A stretch of DNA of 64,000 nt from assembly GCA_003254925.1 (NCBI GenBank), contig QANZ01000236.1, forward strand, positions 21,743-85,742, in the 5' to 3' direction. A program made the translations under genes and the position numbers. This document shows positions 48,061 to 59,460 of the stretch, in pieces. The DNA comes from Chamaecrista fasciculata. Taxonomy: Eukaryota > Streptophyta > Magnoliopsida > Fabales > Fabaceae. Position 1 is the first letter of the stretch. Each line of letters begins with the position of its first letter. The notes below the pieces were generated by a model. It searched no databases. It saw nothing but the letters and a program-made list of their open reading frames with translations, and was not told the origin of the DNA.

Positions 48061-49910
48061 ACCTTTCTTTTTTCTTGTCTTTTGATGTAGAATAGTAGAC
48101 TAGCTTGTACAACCTTTAGTTTTCTGTCATAGTGAAGCAGTTCATAATAACTCACTTAGCGCAGAACAGATTGCTGTCATCCAATTTTCATCATGTGTCT
48201 CTATTCTTCAATAGATACTCTTCATTCAGAAAGCATTTATTACCATAGATGTGAATCTATTACTTAAGTACTAACAGCAATTGATTTTGTCGTTTAAGTA
48301 ATTTTTGAGGTTGATCTGAATTATAAATTAGCCAGGGAACTAACTTTTGTTCTTGATATTGGTATTCATCTCAGATAGAGATAGTGCTGGGAAAGACAGA
48401 ACTTTTATGAGCTAATGGCGGCTGATGCTGAGGAAGGAGATCTTGGAGATGAACGGCAAAGATATAAAAAAGGATTGTTCTCAGTATATCTCATTTTGGT
48501 TGGTGTGGAATCCTACTACTTTGATGCATATTTAGTATAGTGATTCCGATGAGTTAGATAGTGATTGGAAAACAAAATGTACCACAAATTTAGATTATTA
48601 CCATTACTATTATTATTTTATCTGATTTTATTTCTGCTTTGACTGATGTTCCCAATGTGATTTTAGCACTTTAGCTCATTACTAACTAGAACACTAGATT
48701 CCTGTAGACTAAACCAAGACACATTTTTGAAATTATCTGCTAGATGAGGCTGTAATGTTGATAATAACATATTAAAACTGGTGTGGATTTCGTGAGTAAT
48801 TTTTTTTCCATTGATCGCAGTCAAAGATGAATATAAAAATGTATGAGACAACTGTCTTGTCTTTGTCTCTGATTACATCAGCAAATTAACCCTTGAACAA
48901 AAGTACACAAGCTTTCCCATTTTATTGAAATGCTATCCTCTTGGCCTATGCTGTAATAGCAAATTGAAATATGAGATTTTGTTTGTTACATTTATGTTTG
49001 GAACCCAGTTGCCTCATCTGCTGAGTCATTCAGCTGTTTTTTTCAGTATTACCCACTATGAAAGTAATCTGAAAACAGCTCTGTCTTTTTTATTGGGATT
49101 GGATTTTTATATTTTTATCCTCTGTATTTCTTGAGGATTTAGAGAGAGAATAAATATAAATCTCATGAAATAATAAATGTGTAAGACATATTTCTTATAT
49201 ATTTTTTTCTCTTTTTAAATTTACAAGAGATGTAAATGTAATATTATAGAGGATCCAATTCCTTTTTCGTTGTGTATTTGGAGATTAGAAGTTCGGCTTC
49301 CCCATTAGTAAATTGTTGAAAACACTCAAGACGAAACTGAAAGGAAGAGAACTAAAGAAGCCTAAAAAGGGAAAGTTGTGACCTTAATAGAAGACAGGTC
49401 AGAAGAGAGGGCCAATATGCCTTTTTAAAGGTGAGGTATGACTCAAAATCCAATAGTCAAATGGTTGAACTTGCATATGGCATTTAGGTGGAAGACAATG
49501 AAAACAGGGATGGGAGGAGACAATAGAAACAAAGATCAAAGATATCTAAAGAATGTCCAAGTATTCATCGTTCATTGCATGTGATTTTTTTTTTTTTTGG
49601 GAAAACTTAGGTAAAGTTTTTTTTTTTTGGTTGAATTTAGGTAAAATTCTTTATATGTTTATTATAAGGTTTTCCCGTCAATATTTGACACGTGGTAAAA
49701 ATGTTTTACTTGACCAATCGTGATAGAGAAAGAATATTAAACACAATTCCTTATATAACCAATCATTAAAATGAGAGAATGTAATTTCGACTTGTGATTG
49801 GAGGACTTTTATGATAACTATGCACCATAAAAAAGAGAAAACAAAATTCAAAGGTAAGGTGATAGTAGCTGAAGGAGCATAAGTGATAAAACAATTATAT
49901 AAATTTTTGT
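48061..49910. other. Spacer between the dnaJ copies, left part
   Basis: 48360-48560 is GC-richer (gctaatggcggctgatgctgaggaaggagat) and may be a 3' UTR part of copy 1 or a decayed exon. About 49590-49800 repeats the ataaccaatcat..gagagaat unit seen at 20.1-20.5 kb. No gene is called. Confidence 0.4.
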
Positions 49911-50209
49911 GGGCTTAAGTGCACTTTTGGTCCCCTAACTTTTTTTGTTGCAATTTTGACCCCCTAACTTTTGAAAACGTCTCACCATTGGTCCCAAGTT
50001 AGGGGACCAAAATTGAGACTTTTGCGAAAGTTAAGGGACCAACGGTGAAACGTTTTCAAAAGTTAGGGGACTAAAATTGCAACAAAAAAAGTTAGGGGAC
50101 CAAATTGAGACTTTTTCGAAAGTTAGGGGACCAAACTTGCAATAAAAAAAGTTAGGGGACCAAATTGAGACCTTTGCGAAAGTTAGGAGACCAAAAGTGC
50201 ACTTAAGCC
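49911..50209. repeat. Foldback MITE, ggtctcata family (copy 3), with target duplication
   Basis: The ends ggcttaagtgcacttttggtc and gaccaaaagtgcacttaagcc are perfectly inverse. An 8-bp duplication ATTTTTGT flanks the element (49903-49910 and 50210-50217). The arms are made of alternating ttaggggacc and aaaattg phrases. Perfect ends suggest it is the youngest copy in the window. Confidence 0.85.
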
Positions 50210-50217
50210 ATTTTTGT

Positions 50218-50862
50218 TCGTTAAAGTATGACGCTGGATAACGAGGATAGGTTCCAGGAGTGACAACAGATCATGAACCTAATTCTTAATTTTTTGGAAT
50301 AAGGACTAACACTCGCGTTAGGTGTTTTGTCCATTCCTGTCTCTGATAAAAAAAAATTCTTAATTTCTCAATCTCTTTATCTGAAGAATACATCTCAAGA
50401 AGAGTAATAAATCTGACTATTTTATGCTTAATTTTTTCTTTTAAAAAAACAATTTATTGTCTAGATTTCAAAATGATTTGACAACTATAAATTCAAATGT
50501 TCAAACATTTGAATCCACTATAAAATATTCCCTTCTAATAACTAAAAAGAAATTTTACCACCAACTTTTGAAGCTTGTCTCTAGTGTGTGAAGCCAATTT
50601 TTCTTTTTAATACATTACACATATATTTTGGATGCTTATGATTAAACTACACACAACTCCTTTTGACATCTAATATCTAATATATTTATAATGTGATAGG
50701 TAGAGTTTATACATTACCGATTTGAATTTTTAGAATCTTTTAGCTGTAGCGATGAGAGAAATAAAAATATAGTAGAGAGAGAAAGTGTTAGTGAGAATCA
50801 CTTTCTCTCTCTACTAATTCCTTCCCCTTTCAACATTATATATATAGACATATAGTATACTA
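50218..50862. other. Spacer with no gene seen
   Basis: AT-rich. An inverted repeat (gtagagagagaaagtg..tcactttctctctctac, about 50770-50815) is likely a small foldback. Confidence 0.5.
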
Positions 50863-50892
50863 CTAGTGTGAACCCCGTGCGATGCACGGGTT
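50863..50892 (-). mobile_element. Helitron-like 3' end
   Basis: On the minus strand the hairpin AACCCGTGC.ATC.GCACGGGGTT is followed by cacaCTAG and then T, the classical Helitron terminus (GC hairpin, short spacer, CTRR, insertion before T). The body would extend to the right toward or past the N gap at 51242-51396. The 5' TC end could not be placed and no coding region is visible. Confidence 0.5.
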
Positions 50893-51241
50893 ATGATTGC
50901 TTCAGATAAACATATATTATGAGCTTCATTGTACAACAATATATAATACAAATATTTAAAAACATCCATACATAAAATACATGTGTTGAATAAATAAAAG
51001 AAGAATAACTAAAGAACAAAATATAGATGGTAATTAGTATTATTAAATATCGATGAGAAAAATAGATTAAGGCAACGTTCAAGGCCAAGGAAAACTGCCT
51101 TGGAAAAAATTTCGAGGGAGAAATGAGAGATATTTTGTTTCACCATAGAGAATTATTTGATTTTTTTCATTTCAAAGAATTTATGTGATACATCAGAACA
51201 ATCATTTAGAGGTTGATAATTTTCTACGGGTCCGGAGGCGG

Positions 51242-51396
51242 NNNNNNNNNNNNNNNNNNNNNNNNNNNNNNNNNNNNNNNNNNNNNNNNNNNNNNNNNNN
51301 NNNNNNNNNNNNNNNNNNNNNNNNNNNNNNNNNNNNNNNNNNNNNNNNNNNNNNNNNNNNNNNNNNNNNNNNNNNNNNNNNNNNNNNNNNNNNNNN
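51242..51396. other. Assembly gap (155 N)
   Basis: Unresolved bases. Frames running across it are artefacts. Confidence 1.
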
Positions 51397-51499
51397 TTTA
51401 TATATACATTTTTATATAATATTTTTTAGTTATATTATATTTAATTTTTTTATATTAAAAAATAAATTTAAAACATAAATAAATAAAAAAATTAATTTA

Positions 51500-51750
51500 T
51501 TTATATTAGTTGGTAGATAATAGATATCGGGTACTCGTTATATCCGATTTATAAAATAGAATATCCTATCATATACCTATATTTTTTCGGATATTTCGGG
51601 TACCTGTCAGATATCGGATATCAGATAGGGTGCAAATACGGATATTAATCTATCTGATACAGATAAGGTACGGATATTCGATAGGTTGAACGGATACAGA
51701 TATGGATAATGAAAAAATCATCGAATACCCTATTTGTTGTCATTCCTACT
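51500..51750. repeat. Inverted-repeat element rich in cggatat/atatccg
   Basis: Many copies of gatatcgg, cggatat and gggtac in both orientations, next to the N gap (which is preceded by gggtccggaggcgg). This looks like a hAT-type foldback MITE whose left part is in the gap. Confidence 0.45.
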
Positions 51751-52300
51751 TAAAAAACTGTGTATATATATATATAAAGTAAGATAATATATTTTAAATA
51801 TCTACCCACAAAGTTTATTCGTTATTTAAAATAACTAATATTCATACATAATATGTTTTTCACTTAATTAATTTGAATGCATTAAAATATATTTATTTTA
51901 TTTTTTTATTTTTCATTATATATACAAATAAGTAACGTAATTAATAGCATAAAAATCATTTATAAGTATAAAATTATTTAAGAGTTGTCATATTTCAATA
52001 GAATTGTAGAATCGAGAATAAAATCATAAGATCGATGATGTATAAAATCATAATATCGAATATATAAAATCATAGGATCAATGAGATCCTATATTACCTA
52101 AAATTGTAATCGATTCGTCAAGATAAGATCATAAAATCGTCAGATATTAAATCAAGATCTTGACAACATTATGTCGATGTCAAATATTTTATTATATTAT
52201 TATTATTTAAAATTTAAAATTTATAAAATAAGAATGCTTTATTGTTTATGACCTTGTGTGAAGGCAGTGAGGTGCCCAAAGTTCCAAACTCACAATTGAG
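51751..52300. other. Upstream region of dnaJ copy 2
   Basis: AT-rich with repeated aaaatcataagatcga phrases at 52017-52140. No gene is seen. Confidence 0.4.
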
Positions 52301-52304
52301 GATA

Positions 52305-52682
52305 AAGAAGATTGAAGGAGAATCTCTACGGATCGTGGCATGAAACCCTAGTTCAATTCATATCGATTACCCCCCTTCCCTTCAATAAGGTAAATTCATT
52401 GCTGCTTTTGTGTTGACTCGATTTTATGATCTCTAACTTCAATTCAATCACTTGAAAGTTGAATCCCTTTCGCTTTTGTGTTCGATCGATCCGATTAATC
52501 TAATAGTAATAGATACTCCTAATCGATTTTGCCTTTTCGATTTCCAGTTTATGATTTAGCGTCGTCTATCACGATGTATAATTTATGAATTTTAGCGACT
52601 TTTTCTTTTTTTGTGTTGTTTCAGTAGGTCTCTGGTAATTTGTTGGAGATTTCTGTTAGGGGTGGTAATCAAAATCACAGAG
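52305..52682 (+). other. Leader of dnaJ copy 2 with a 5' UTR intron
   Basis: The first exon (aagattgaaggagaatctctacgg...aaaccctagttc) ends at the donor 52389/52390 (aataag/gtaaat). The acceptor is 52624 (gtttcag) or the tag three bases on. The arrangement parallels copy 1, but the leader is present only once. Confidence 0.6.
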
Positions 52683-53777
52683 ATGGATGGGAACAAGGAT
52701 GATGCGTTAAAGTGCTTGAAAATCGGGAAAGATGCTTTGGAAGCTGGGGATCGTGCTCGTGCTTTGAAATTCGTGACCAAAGCTCGCCGTCTTGACCCGA
52801 CGTTGCCGGTCGACGATTTGTTATCGGCGATAAAGAAGGTTACCGGAGACCAACCGGAGCCGGCGGATCCTGCCGATGGACCATCTGAAGCATCTGAATC
52901 GGAGCCCTCCGATAAACCTTCTATCCGCCGTAGGGGTTCGTCGACGACGTCGTCGTCGTCTTCATCATCAGCTACATATACAGAGGAGCAAATTACCGTA
53001 GTCCGAGAGATTAGGCGGAAGAAGAATTACTATGAGATTTTAGGGTTAGAGAAGAGGGATTGCACAGTGGATGATGTTCGGAAAGCTTACAGAAAACTGT
53101 CTCTGAAGGTTCATCCTGACAAGAACAAAGCTCCTGCTTCTGAGGAAGCGTTCAAGGCTGTTTCCAAGGCGTTTCAGTGTCTTAGCGATGAAGAGAGTCG
53201 GAGAAAGTACGATCTAGCTGGAGAAGATGATGCTGTGTATGAGAGACGTGCAACAACGAGTCAGAGTACAAGAGCTTATCGTCATCATCATGGATATTAC
53301 GAGGCTGAAATTGATCCAGAGGAAATATTCAGGAATTTCTTCTTTGGAGGGATGGCTCCTACTACAACTACTTTTGGTGGCTTCAGTTTTGGAACAGGGA
53401 TGCCTCCTAGGCCAGCTGAACATGGGTCTAGTGGCTTCAACCCTCGCATTCTGATTCAGTTGCTTCCGGTTTTGCTCCTTTTCCTTCTTAACTTCTTGCC
53501 CTCTTCTGATCAAATCTATATGCTTTCTCCTTCCTATCCATATTCACACAGGTTTACAACCCCAAAGGGTGTCAATTATTATGTCAAGTCTTCCAAGTTT
53601 GATCAAGATTATCCTCCAAATAGCCCTGAGCGTACGACGATTGAAGCAAAAGCTGAGAGAGAATACTCCAACTTTCTTGCAGAGTCCTGTCGGCTTGAGT
53701 TGCACCGCAGACAATGGGGGTTTGTCCAGGAAACACCACATTGTGATATGCTTCGCAAGTTTGATACTGTGAACTGA
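52683..53777 (+). CDS. Chaperone protein dnaJ 49-like, copy 2
   Basis: Intronless, 364 residues, co-oriented paralogue of the gene at 46531-47616 and identical over most of its length by eye. The J domain is at about 113-177 with HPD at 144-146, the Gly/Phe-rich part at about 220-252, the membrane span at about 256-273 (ILIQLLPVLLLFLLNFL), and the DUF1977 tail ends in MLRKFDTVN. I use the ATG at 52683 (MDGNKDDALK), because an in-frame ATG 24 codons upstream lies in the 5' UTR across the probable acceptor. Differences from copy 1 cluster in the Ser/Pro linker (residues 51-78) and the stretch 315-332. Both copies look functional. The role, an ER-anchored Hsp70 co-chaperone, is inferred from family relatives. 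Confidence 0.96.
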   Translation: MDGNKDDALKCLKIGKDALEAGDRARALKFVTKARRLDPTLPVDDLLSAIKKVTGDQPEPADPADGPSEASESEPSDKPSIRRRGSSTTSSSSSSSATYTEEQITVVREIRRKKNYYEILGLEKRDCTVDDVRKAYRKLSLKVHPDKNKAPASEEAFKAVSKAFQCLSDEESRRKYDLAGEDDAVYERRATTSQSTRAYRHHHGYYEAEIDPEEIFRNFFFGGMAPTTTTFGGFSFGTGMPPRPAEHGSSGFNPRILIQLLPVLLLFLLNFLPSSDQIYMLSPSYPYSHRFTTPKGVNYYVKSSKFDQDYPPNSPERTTIEAKAEREYSNFLAESCRLELHRRQWGFVQETPHCDMLRKFDTVN

Positions 53778-54931
53778 TGAGATGAGTTTCGTGGAGGTTC
53801 ATAATATAAATATTTTTTCTTTTCTATTGTTTTGGTATAGATTTACCAGCTTGTACAACTTAATCTTGAGTAGGATAGTGAATAATAAATCAGTTGGTGG
53901 CTTAGCAGATTGCTAGCAATCAAATTTCAAATGTCATCGGATTTCGATTCTCCAGTGTAATTCTTTTTGGTCTTCTTGATATTGATATTTCACTGTGGTG
54001 ATCATACCTTGAGTAAATAGATAAGGATCGTAATTAGTAAAGTTTCTTGTGTGAGCTTCTCCTATAAACATGTAACTGGCAAATTTCGTAAAACACCCAG
54101 TAATGCTGAATGCATTGTGGTAGATATTTGCTTATTATGTTTTGGGGGTATTAAATATTAAGAGAATAATATTTCATTTTGTCTAATCAATGATTACACC
54201 ATGGGTGATTTGGTGTCATAATGTGATCGTAGTTTGGTGGTCCTACTCCTAGGGCTGCAACTTGGTTTCACAGAGTTTTACTTTTTGGTTTGTTTATTAT
54301 TTATTAATATGAGGAAACCACAATGCAAGTAAATTTTGACCATTGTTAGAGAGATGATTGTATTGTTTCACTTTGCAGATTGCCTATAGCTTGTGTGGAA
54401 CTTGTCGTTCTACCCTGCTTTCATAAGAATCTAGCCATTGCTTTATACTGAGTGACATTAGTCCCACATCTCTTGTAACCGCTTTAGCAGAATTTAAGTT
54501 TTTATGGTCTGAGATTTTATTTTATGGTCTCACCTAATCAATTTTTAATTGAGACATTTATTAGTAACTAGAGTCTAGATGACATGTGTGAAGTCTTAAT
54601 CATGCGAATGAGGTTTTTACTTTGTTGTTTGGAACTTACTGACAGCTCGCAATTAACTTATTATATGTACAATATAAAGTGCACGAGTTTCATTCAATTT
54701 TTTTTTCTACACTATTGAATTAAATAGGAGAGGCTTTTAACCACAATAGGAGGGAGAGAAGAGAACATCTAAATCATTTCATTTAATTTATTCGTTTATC
54801 AATTGAATGTATGCATTTATTCAAGTATACTTATTGAGGTTCATCTACTCTGTATTGTGTTTGATCATCTATTCATCTCTATGAAGTACTAAACTCATGA
54901 GCATTTTAATAATGAATCAGGAATTGTACAT

Positions 54932-57900
54932 CTAATCCTTTGATGTTATCACCAGCAATCCCAACGCCCCTATAAGTATGTACTGCAATAGTCAAGAGGA
55001 GACAAGTTAGCACAATGAATAGTTAGTGCTAAAGACACATCCAGATTCCAGAGCATGTGGGAACTCAATAATAGAGTCAAAAAAAAGTGATCAGAAGTGA
55101 ATGGAGAAAATGTGAGCGATAAGAGAAAAAGATCCAGAAAATGGCATGATGGAAACGAAAAGTGTAGAGTAATTAAATAAAGAGAACATGAACTACTGGC
55201 ATATTTTTTTTTGTGGTAATAAAGTTATGTCGAAGAGGTCGACAGAGGCCTAACCCAAAGGATTACAGCACAGGTCTAAACCGCAAGCAGTTTTACCCAG
55301 AACAGCTACTCAACTAGCCCTTAGGCGCTAGGGGATCTCCTTGGGGATTCGAACCCTTGCCCATGATGAGACAAAGGTTTTTCGTCCGGATCTTTAACCA
55401 CTTGTGCCAACCCACATTGGCGAACTACTGGCATATTTACTTACAATAACATAATGGGTTTTCCAAATTATTGTTCAGACTTACGTTTTCCAGACGCTGT
55501 GTCAGTGACAAATATAACTATAATTCCCGTTTACCAAATACAAAATACTTTCAGGACTGCTAAGTTAAAAGGACATTTCAAATGCTGATACAAAGGATGA
55601 TTGAAAACTGCCTATGAACTCTTTTATCAGTAGATATAACTAAGACGATTATGTTATTTTGTTAATATCTTTGTTTATGAAGAAGTCAGTAAATGAAGTC
55701 TAGTAATGTGAGATTTAGGTAGCTTCACAAGGCCTTTAGATTAAGTCATCTATTCCATGATCATGTAACCAAAAATAAAAGACAAGCATGGATAACAAAT
55801 TCCATAGTTTGGTCCTCTCTTTAATAAAAACATTTGATTAGACAAAACAAACCTTCAACATAGGCTTTTCAGTCATTATTATTGTCAAATAGCCAACGTA
55901 AGGTAAGAACCTGCAGATGAAAATAATAGAACAATAAAATTAGTTTAACAAATTTTTGTGCGCCAACAAAACAAAATTAGTTGTTAGTCTCATGCATATC
56001 TCTTGAATCAGTAGCAATGAGATATGGAATTAGCAGGCACTGCAACAATGATTTATTCAAATGATCAAGTTGATGAGGATACAGACAGTATCATCATCAA
56101 AGATTCCACACTCTCTCATATACAGATAAATCTATATAAAAGAGTATAAACTAAAGTGTTTTCTCAAAGATTCTAAATTACCCAACAGCTCTGCCCATTA
56201 TATGGTGCTTCTGCAGCCAATTCTGACCATGATTGTACAGAACCCTGTCATCCATTGGATTATTGTCTCCTAATACAGTAGAATAAAACCAAGTCAAGAA
56301 AATGAGAATCCTTAATCATTAAACTATTAGGGAGTTGCTAAAACCATAAGCATTTATTTACACCAAGAAGCAAGAAAACAACTTTGGAAACCACAAACCA
56401 AACCTTTAGTAAGGATATAAGCTTCTCCAGTATCTTGACGCTCATGAACCTAAAACAAAGAAACAGAGTGTTTCGAGTTTATATTTTCTGTATAAATCAA
56501 GTATATTCAAAATTTACTACCGGAAATTAGCACAACCACCATGGATATTAAAAGCATAATGAGAATTGGTAATTGCAATGAGGCTTTAAATGAGGACTTT
56601 AGTATGCCACAAAGTACAAAAAGAAGATTTGTCAAAGACTGAAGCCTTTGAGTTTGAGGTTTAATGATATGACAAACCAGAGGAAAGATCATCCAGCTAC
56701 AGAAAATTCATTTAGAATGGGAGAGTGTGGTGGACAAGTAATGCTACTTCATCCTTTTCCGATCAGCATGCATAAACTACTCCATTTTTAAAAAACATTA
56801 CTTCCTTTATTGTATGAATTAGATGGATGAGCAAAGAATAGGAAACTATATAGTTTTCTTCCAAAGTCTCGTACCTTAATTACTCGGTGGACAATTGGAA
56901 TATCACGTCCCTGTACAACGAGTAGACACTTATTAGCAAAACAGATACCAAAGACAACCACATTAAACTAAAGATTAGTATACACAATGCATATACACAT
57001 TCAACCCATTTAATCAGGTTGAAGGCAAAGATCTTGCCTATAAGTGATCATGTTTTCTGTTAAAGTTAGTCTAAACTACAAAATCAAAAAAGCAAAGGCA
57101 CATGAGAACAATTTCATATAATAAATTCTATGCATCAAATTTGAAGAATAAGAAAATGAAAAAGAAATCATACATCTATATTGAAAACAACTATCTCTCC
57201 TGTCCGAATGGGATCCTTGCTCATTTGCAAGAACAAAATGTCACCCTGGAAGATAATCAAAACCTTTTGTCAGATTAAGCATATAAAGAAAGGCATATAT
57301 TTTGCATATCAGAAAGTAGATTAAGTATAATGACAAAGTCTCCGACGAAAAAAGGTAAAAAAGAGTTAGGAAATAATCATATTAAGGAACCAAAATCAGT
57401 AGCCAGCAATATGACAACTTCAGTTGACAGAAACAATGAGATGTTGACTCAATTTGTAAGAAAAACAATAGGCAGTGAAAATTATGGACAATCCATTAAA
57501 ACCTTCCAGCTATGAAGCATGGACACTTCATTTTGAAGTCGTGTCGCCGTGCGTGTCAGTGTCCGACACTCGTACGACACCGACACGACACATATCCATA
57601 ACTTTTAGAATATAAATTAATTTTTTGTAACTTTAACATAACAAACAAGAGAAAATAATGATAGATATGACATATATTATGAATAAAATTATAAATTATA
57701 AATTTTTCATTAAAAATTATAAAATATTTAATTATTTGGCGTGTCGCTGTGTTCGTGTCCGTGTCGTGTCCCGTGTTCGTGTCAGTGTCCATGCTTCATA
57801 GGCTTCCAGTATAATATTTATAACTGGAAAAGATGATAATGACCCTTTCCAGTATAATATTTATAAGGCCAAAGTAAATTTTTGGTCTCATAACTTTTGC

Positions 57901-59161
57901 TTAGGTCTCAATTTGGTCCCATAACATTTTTTACTGCACTTTTGGTCTCATATCTTTGGGTCAGGTTGCAAAATTGGTCCATGTCTTTTGGTCAGGTTGT
58001 AGAATCGGTCTCATATATTTGCAAAAGGTTCCACATTTTCGTACTAAGGGTGGAACGTTTTGCAAAGATATGAGACCAAATTTACAACAAAAAAATATAT
58101 GGGACCAATTCATCTGACCAAAAGATATGGAACAAAAAGTGCAACCAAAAAAGGTACGAAATCAAATTGAGACCTGTGCGAAAGATAAGGGACTAAAAGT
58201 GCACTTTGGCCTTTATAATATTCATTAGCAAACCACTAATAAAAATTGAGTGATATACTCACTCTCTTGAAACCAGGTTCCATGCTTCCAGAAAGCACCA
58301 CAACAACAGGTGACTCACTGCCAGTAACAAAAATTAATCCTTTCCATATGATTAGCGCTGATGACAAAATCAAGCCTGAATAGATAAGGACAAAAATAAA
58401 GCTAAACGTATTTTGTAGCCTTGAACAACACAATAAACACAAACTAAATAGTAATACACTCCTTTGTCATACAGGGTTGATGAAATAATTTGATCCCTCG
58501 TATATGGCGTTACTTCCTAAACTCTAAAACTATAATGAGAAAACTTACTATTTGGTTACTCAATTTACACCTTCATCGAGTCAACTAATCAGTTTTTGAA
58601 TAATCAAAATAGACCACTTAATTCTTGAATTATTGCAATTATAGACGATTTGGTCCATAGGTCAAAATATACTAATCAGTCTTTGAATAATCAAAAATTA
58701 ATCCTTTCCATATCATTAGCCCTGAATTTGACCCGGGGAACAAAAAGAACAAATTCATTATAAATTCAAGGATAAAATAGTATAAATATAATAAGAGACT
58801 AAAAAGTATAAAGTTAATTCTAATTTGTGACAAAAAAATATAAAATTAGGTCAAATTCAAAGATGAAATAGTATTAATTTAATACAAATTCAAAGATAAA
58901 AAATATAAGTTTAGTTCAAATTCGGGACCAAATCGTCAACAGAACCCAAATAGTTGAAATTACTCTGGACCAGTATATATCTAACGTGATGATTTAGGTA
59001 ATTACAAATTAGTCAAATTACACGATTCCAATCGCGAAGAACAGATGAAATAGTAAAATAAGGGTGAATGCAGAGTGCATACCGAGATAGACGATCTGAG
59101 TTATAGCTTGTCTGAATTGAATGGACTTCACGGAATCTACAGTGTCGGCGATGAACCCCAT
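54932..59161 (-). CDS. SEC11: SEC11, catalytic subunit of the ER signal peptidase complex
   Basis: Eight exons on the minus strand (59161-59083, 58375-58263, 57245-57174, 56910-56875, 56449-56404, 56269-56182, 55910-55853 and 54982-54932) join in frame to 180 residues, the usual plant length. All borders are GT/AG. A short N-terminus precedes one membrane span (about 22-44). Then come the type I signal peptidase boxes: [12 protein letters not shown] with the nucleophile Ser57, IVHRV with His96 (ER-type enzymes use His where bacteria use Lys), and KGDNNPMDD with the conserved Asp residues (117, 122/123). A hydrophobic C-terminal segment ends in TSKD. It cleaves signal peptides from secretory proteins at the ER lumenal face. 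One exon is only 36 bases long. Introns hold two MITEs, another Mutator-like remnant and a SINE. Confidence 0.96.
55207..55421 (-). mobile_element. tRNA-derived SINE in the last intron of SEC11
   Basis: On the minus strand it has an A box (TGGCACAAGTGG, 55398-55409), a B box (GGTTCGAATCC, 55345-55355) and a short A tail. It is flanked by a perfect 17-bp target duplication GAACTACTGGCATATTT (55190-55206 and 55422-55438). The perfect duplication indicates a fairly young, LINE-mobilised insertion. It is in the same orientation as SEC11 and lies between exons 7 and 8. Confidence 0.9.
57510..57801. mobile_element. Complete CTATGAAG-type MITE in a SEC11 intron
   Basis: The ends CTATGAAGCATGGACAC and GTGTCCATGCTTCATAG are perfectly inverse. 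The subterminal parts are full of gtgtcg/cgacac and the middle is AT-rich. Flanks ccttccag and gcttccag suggest an 8-bp target duplication with one mismatch, which would fit the hAT group. It is the reference for the interrupted copy at 6143. Confidence 0.8.
57855..58216. repeat. Foldback MITE, ggtctcata family (copy 4), in a SEC11 intron
   Basis: The ends aaggccaaagt and actttggcctt are inverse. The flanks tataatatttat and tataatattcat match at 11 of 12 positions. The interior is the usual ggtctcat/atgagacc series. It lies between SEC11 exons 3 and 2. Confidence 0.7.
58530..58985. repeat. Mutator-like MITE remnant in SEC11 intron 1
   Basis: It starts gagaaaacttactatttggttactc like the elements at 6417 and 17343. 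The right arm (gaccaaatcgtcaacagaacccaaatag) is diverged. Confidence 0.5.
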
Positions 59162-59459
59162 CTCTCTGTCTCGCCCTGTACTTGAGAGAAAATTGGAAAG
59201 TAACTATTATGATTTATGGCAGACGAAGACGACGATATCAGGAATTCACGATACTGTGTCTGTGTGTGACTATTCTACTCTGCGGATTTTGAAAAAAGAC
59301 AAGAGAAGATTTGCTGATTCATTTTCGGACACAGATGCGTGGCTCTATGAATCGACAGCTGACATGTGTACTTGTCTTCCCTAGGTCAAATAGACATTTT
59401 GGTCCTCAAATTATGGAATAAGTTTCATTTTGGTCTTAAAATTATTTTTGGTTCCATTT
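59162..59459 (-). promoter_or_regulatory. Upstream region of SEC11
   Basis: This is sequence immediately upstream of the SEC11 start codon and must contain its leader and promoter. No clear TATA box was found. An open frame on the plus strand (59121-59384) is antisense and has no domain. Confidence 0.35.
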
Positions 59460-59460
59460 T

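Noticed and set aside
51185-51478. Open frames across the N run
   Set aside because: They are artefacts of unknown bases.
57330-57515. 61-codon plus-strand frame in SEC11 intron 2
   Set aside because: It is intronic, runs into the MITE, and has a Lys-rich composition without a domain.
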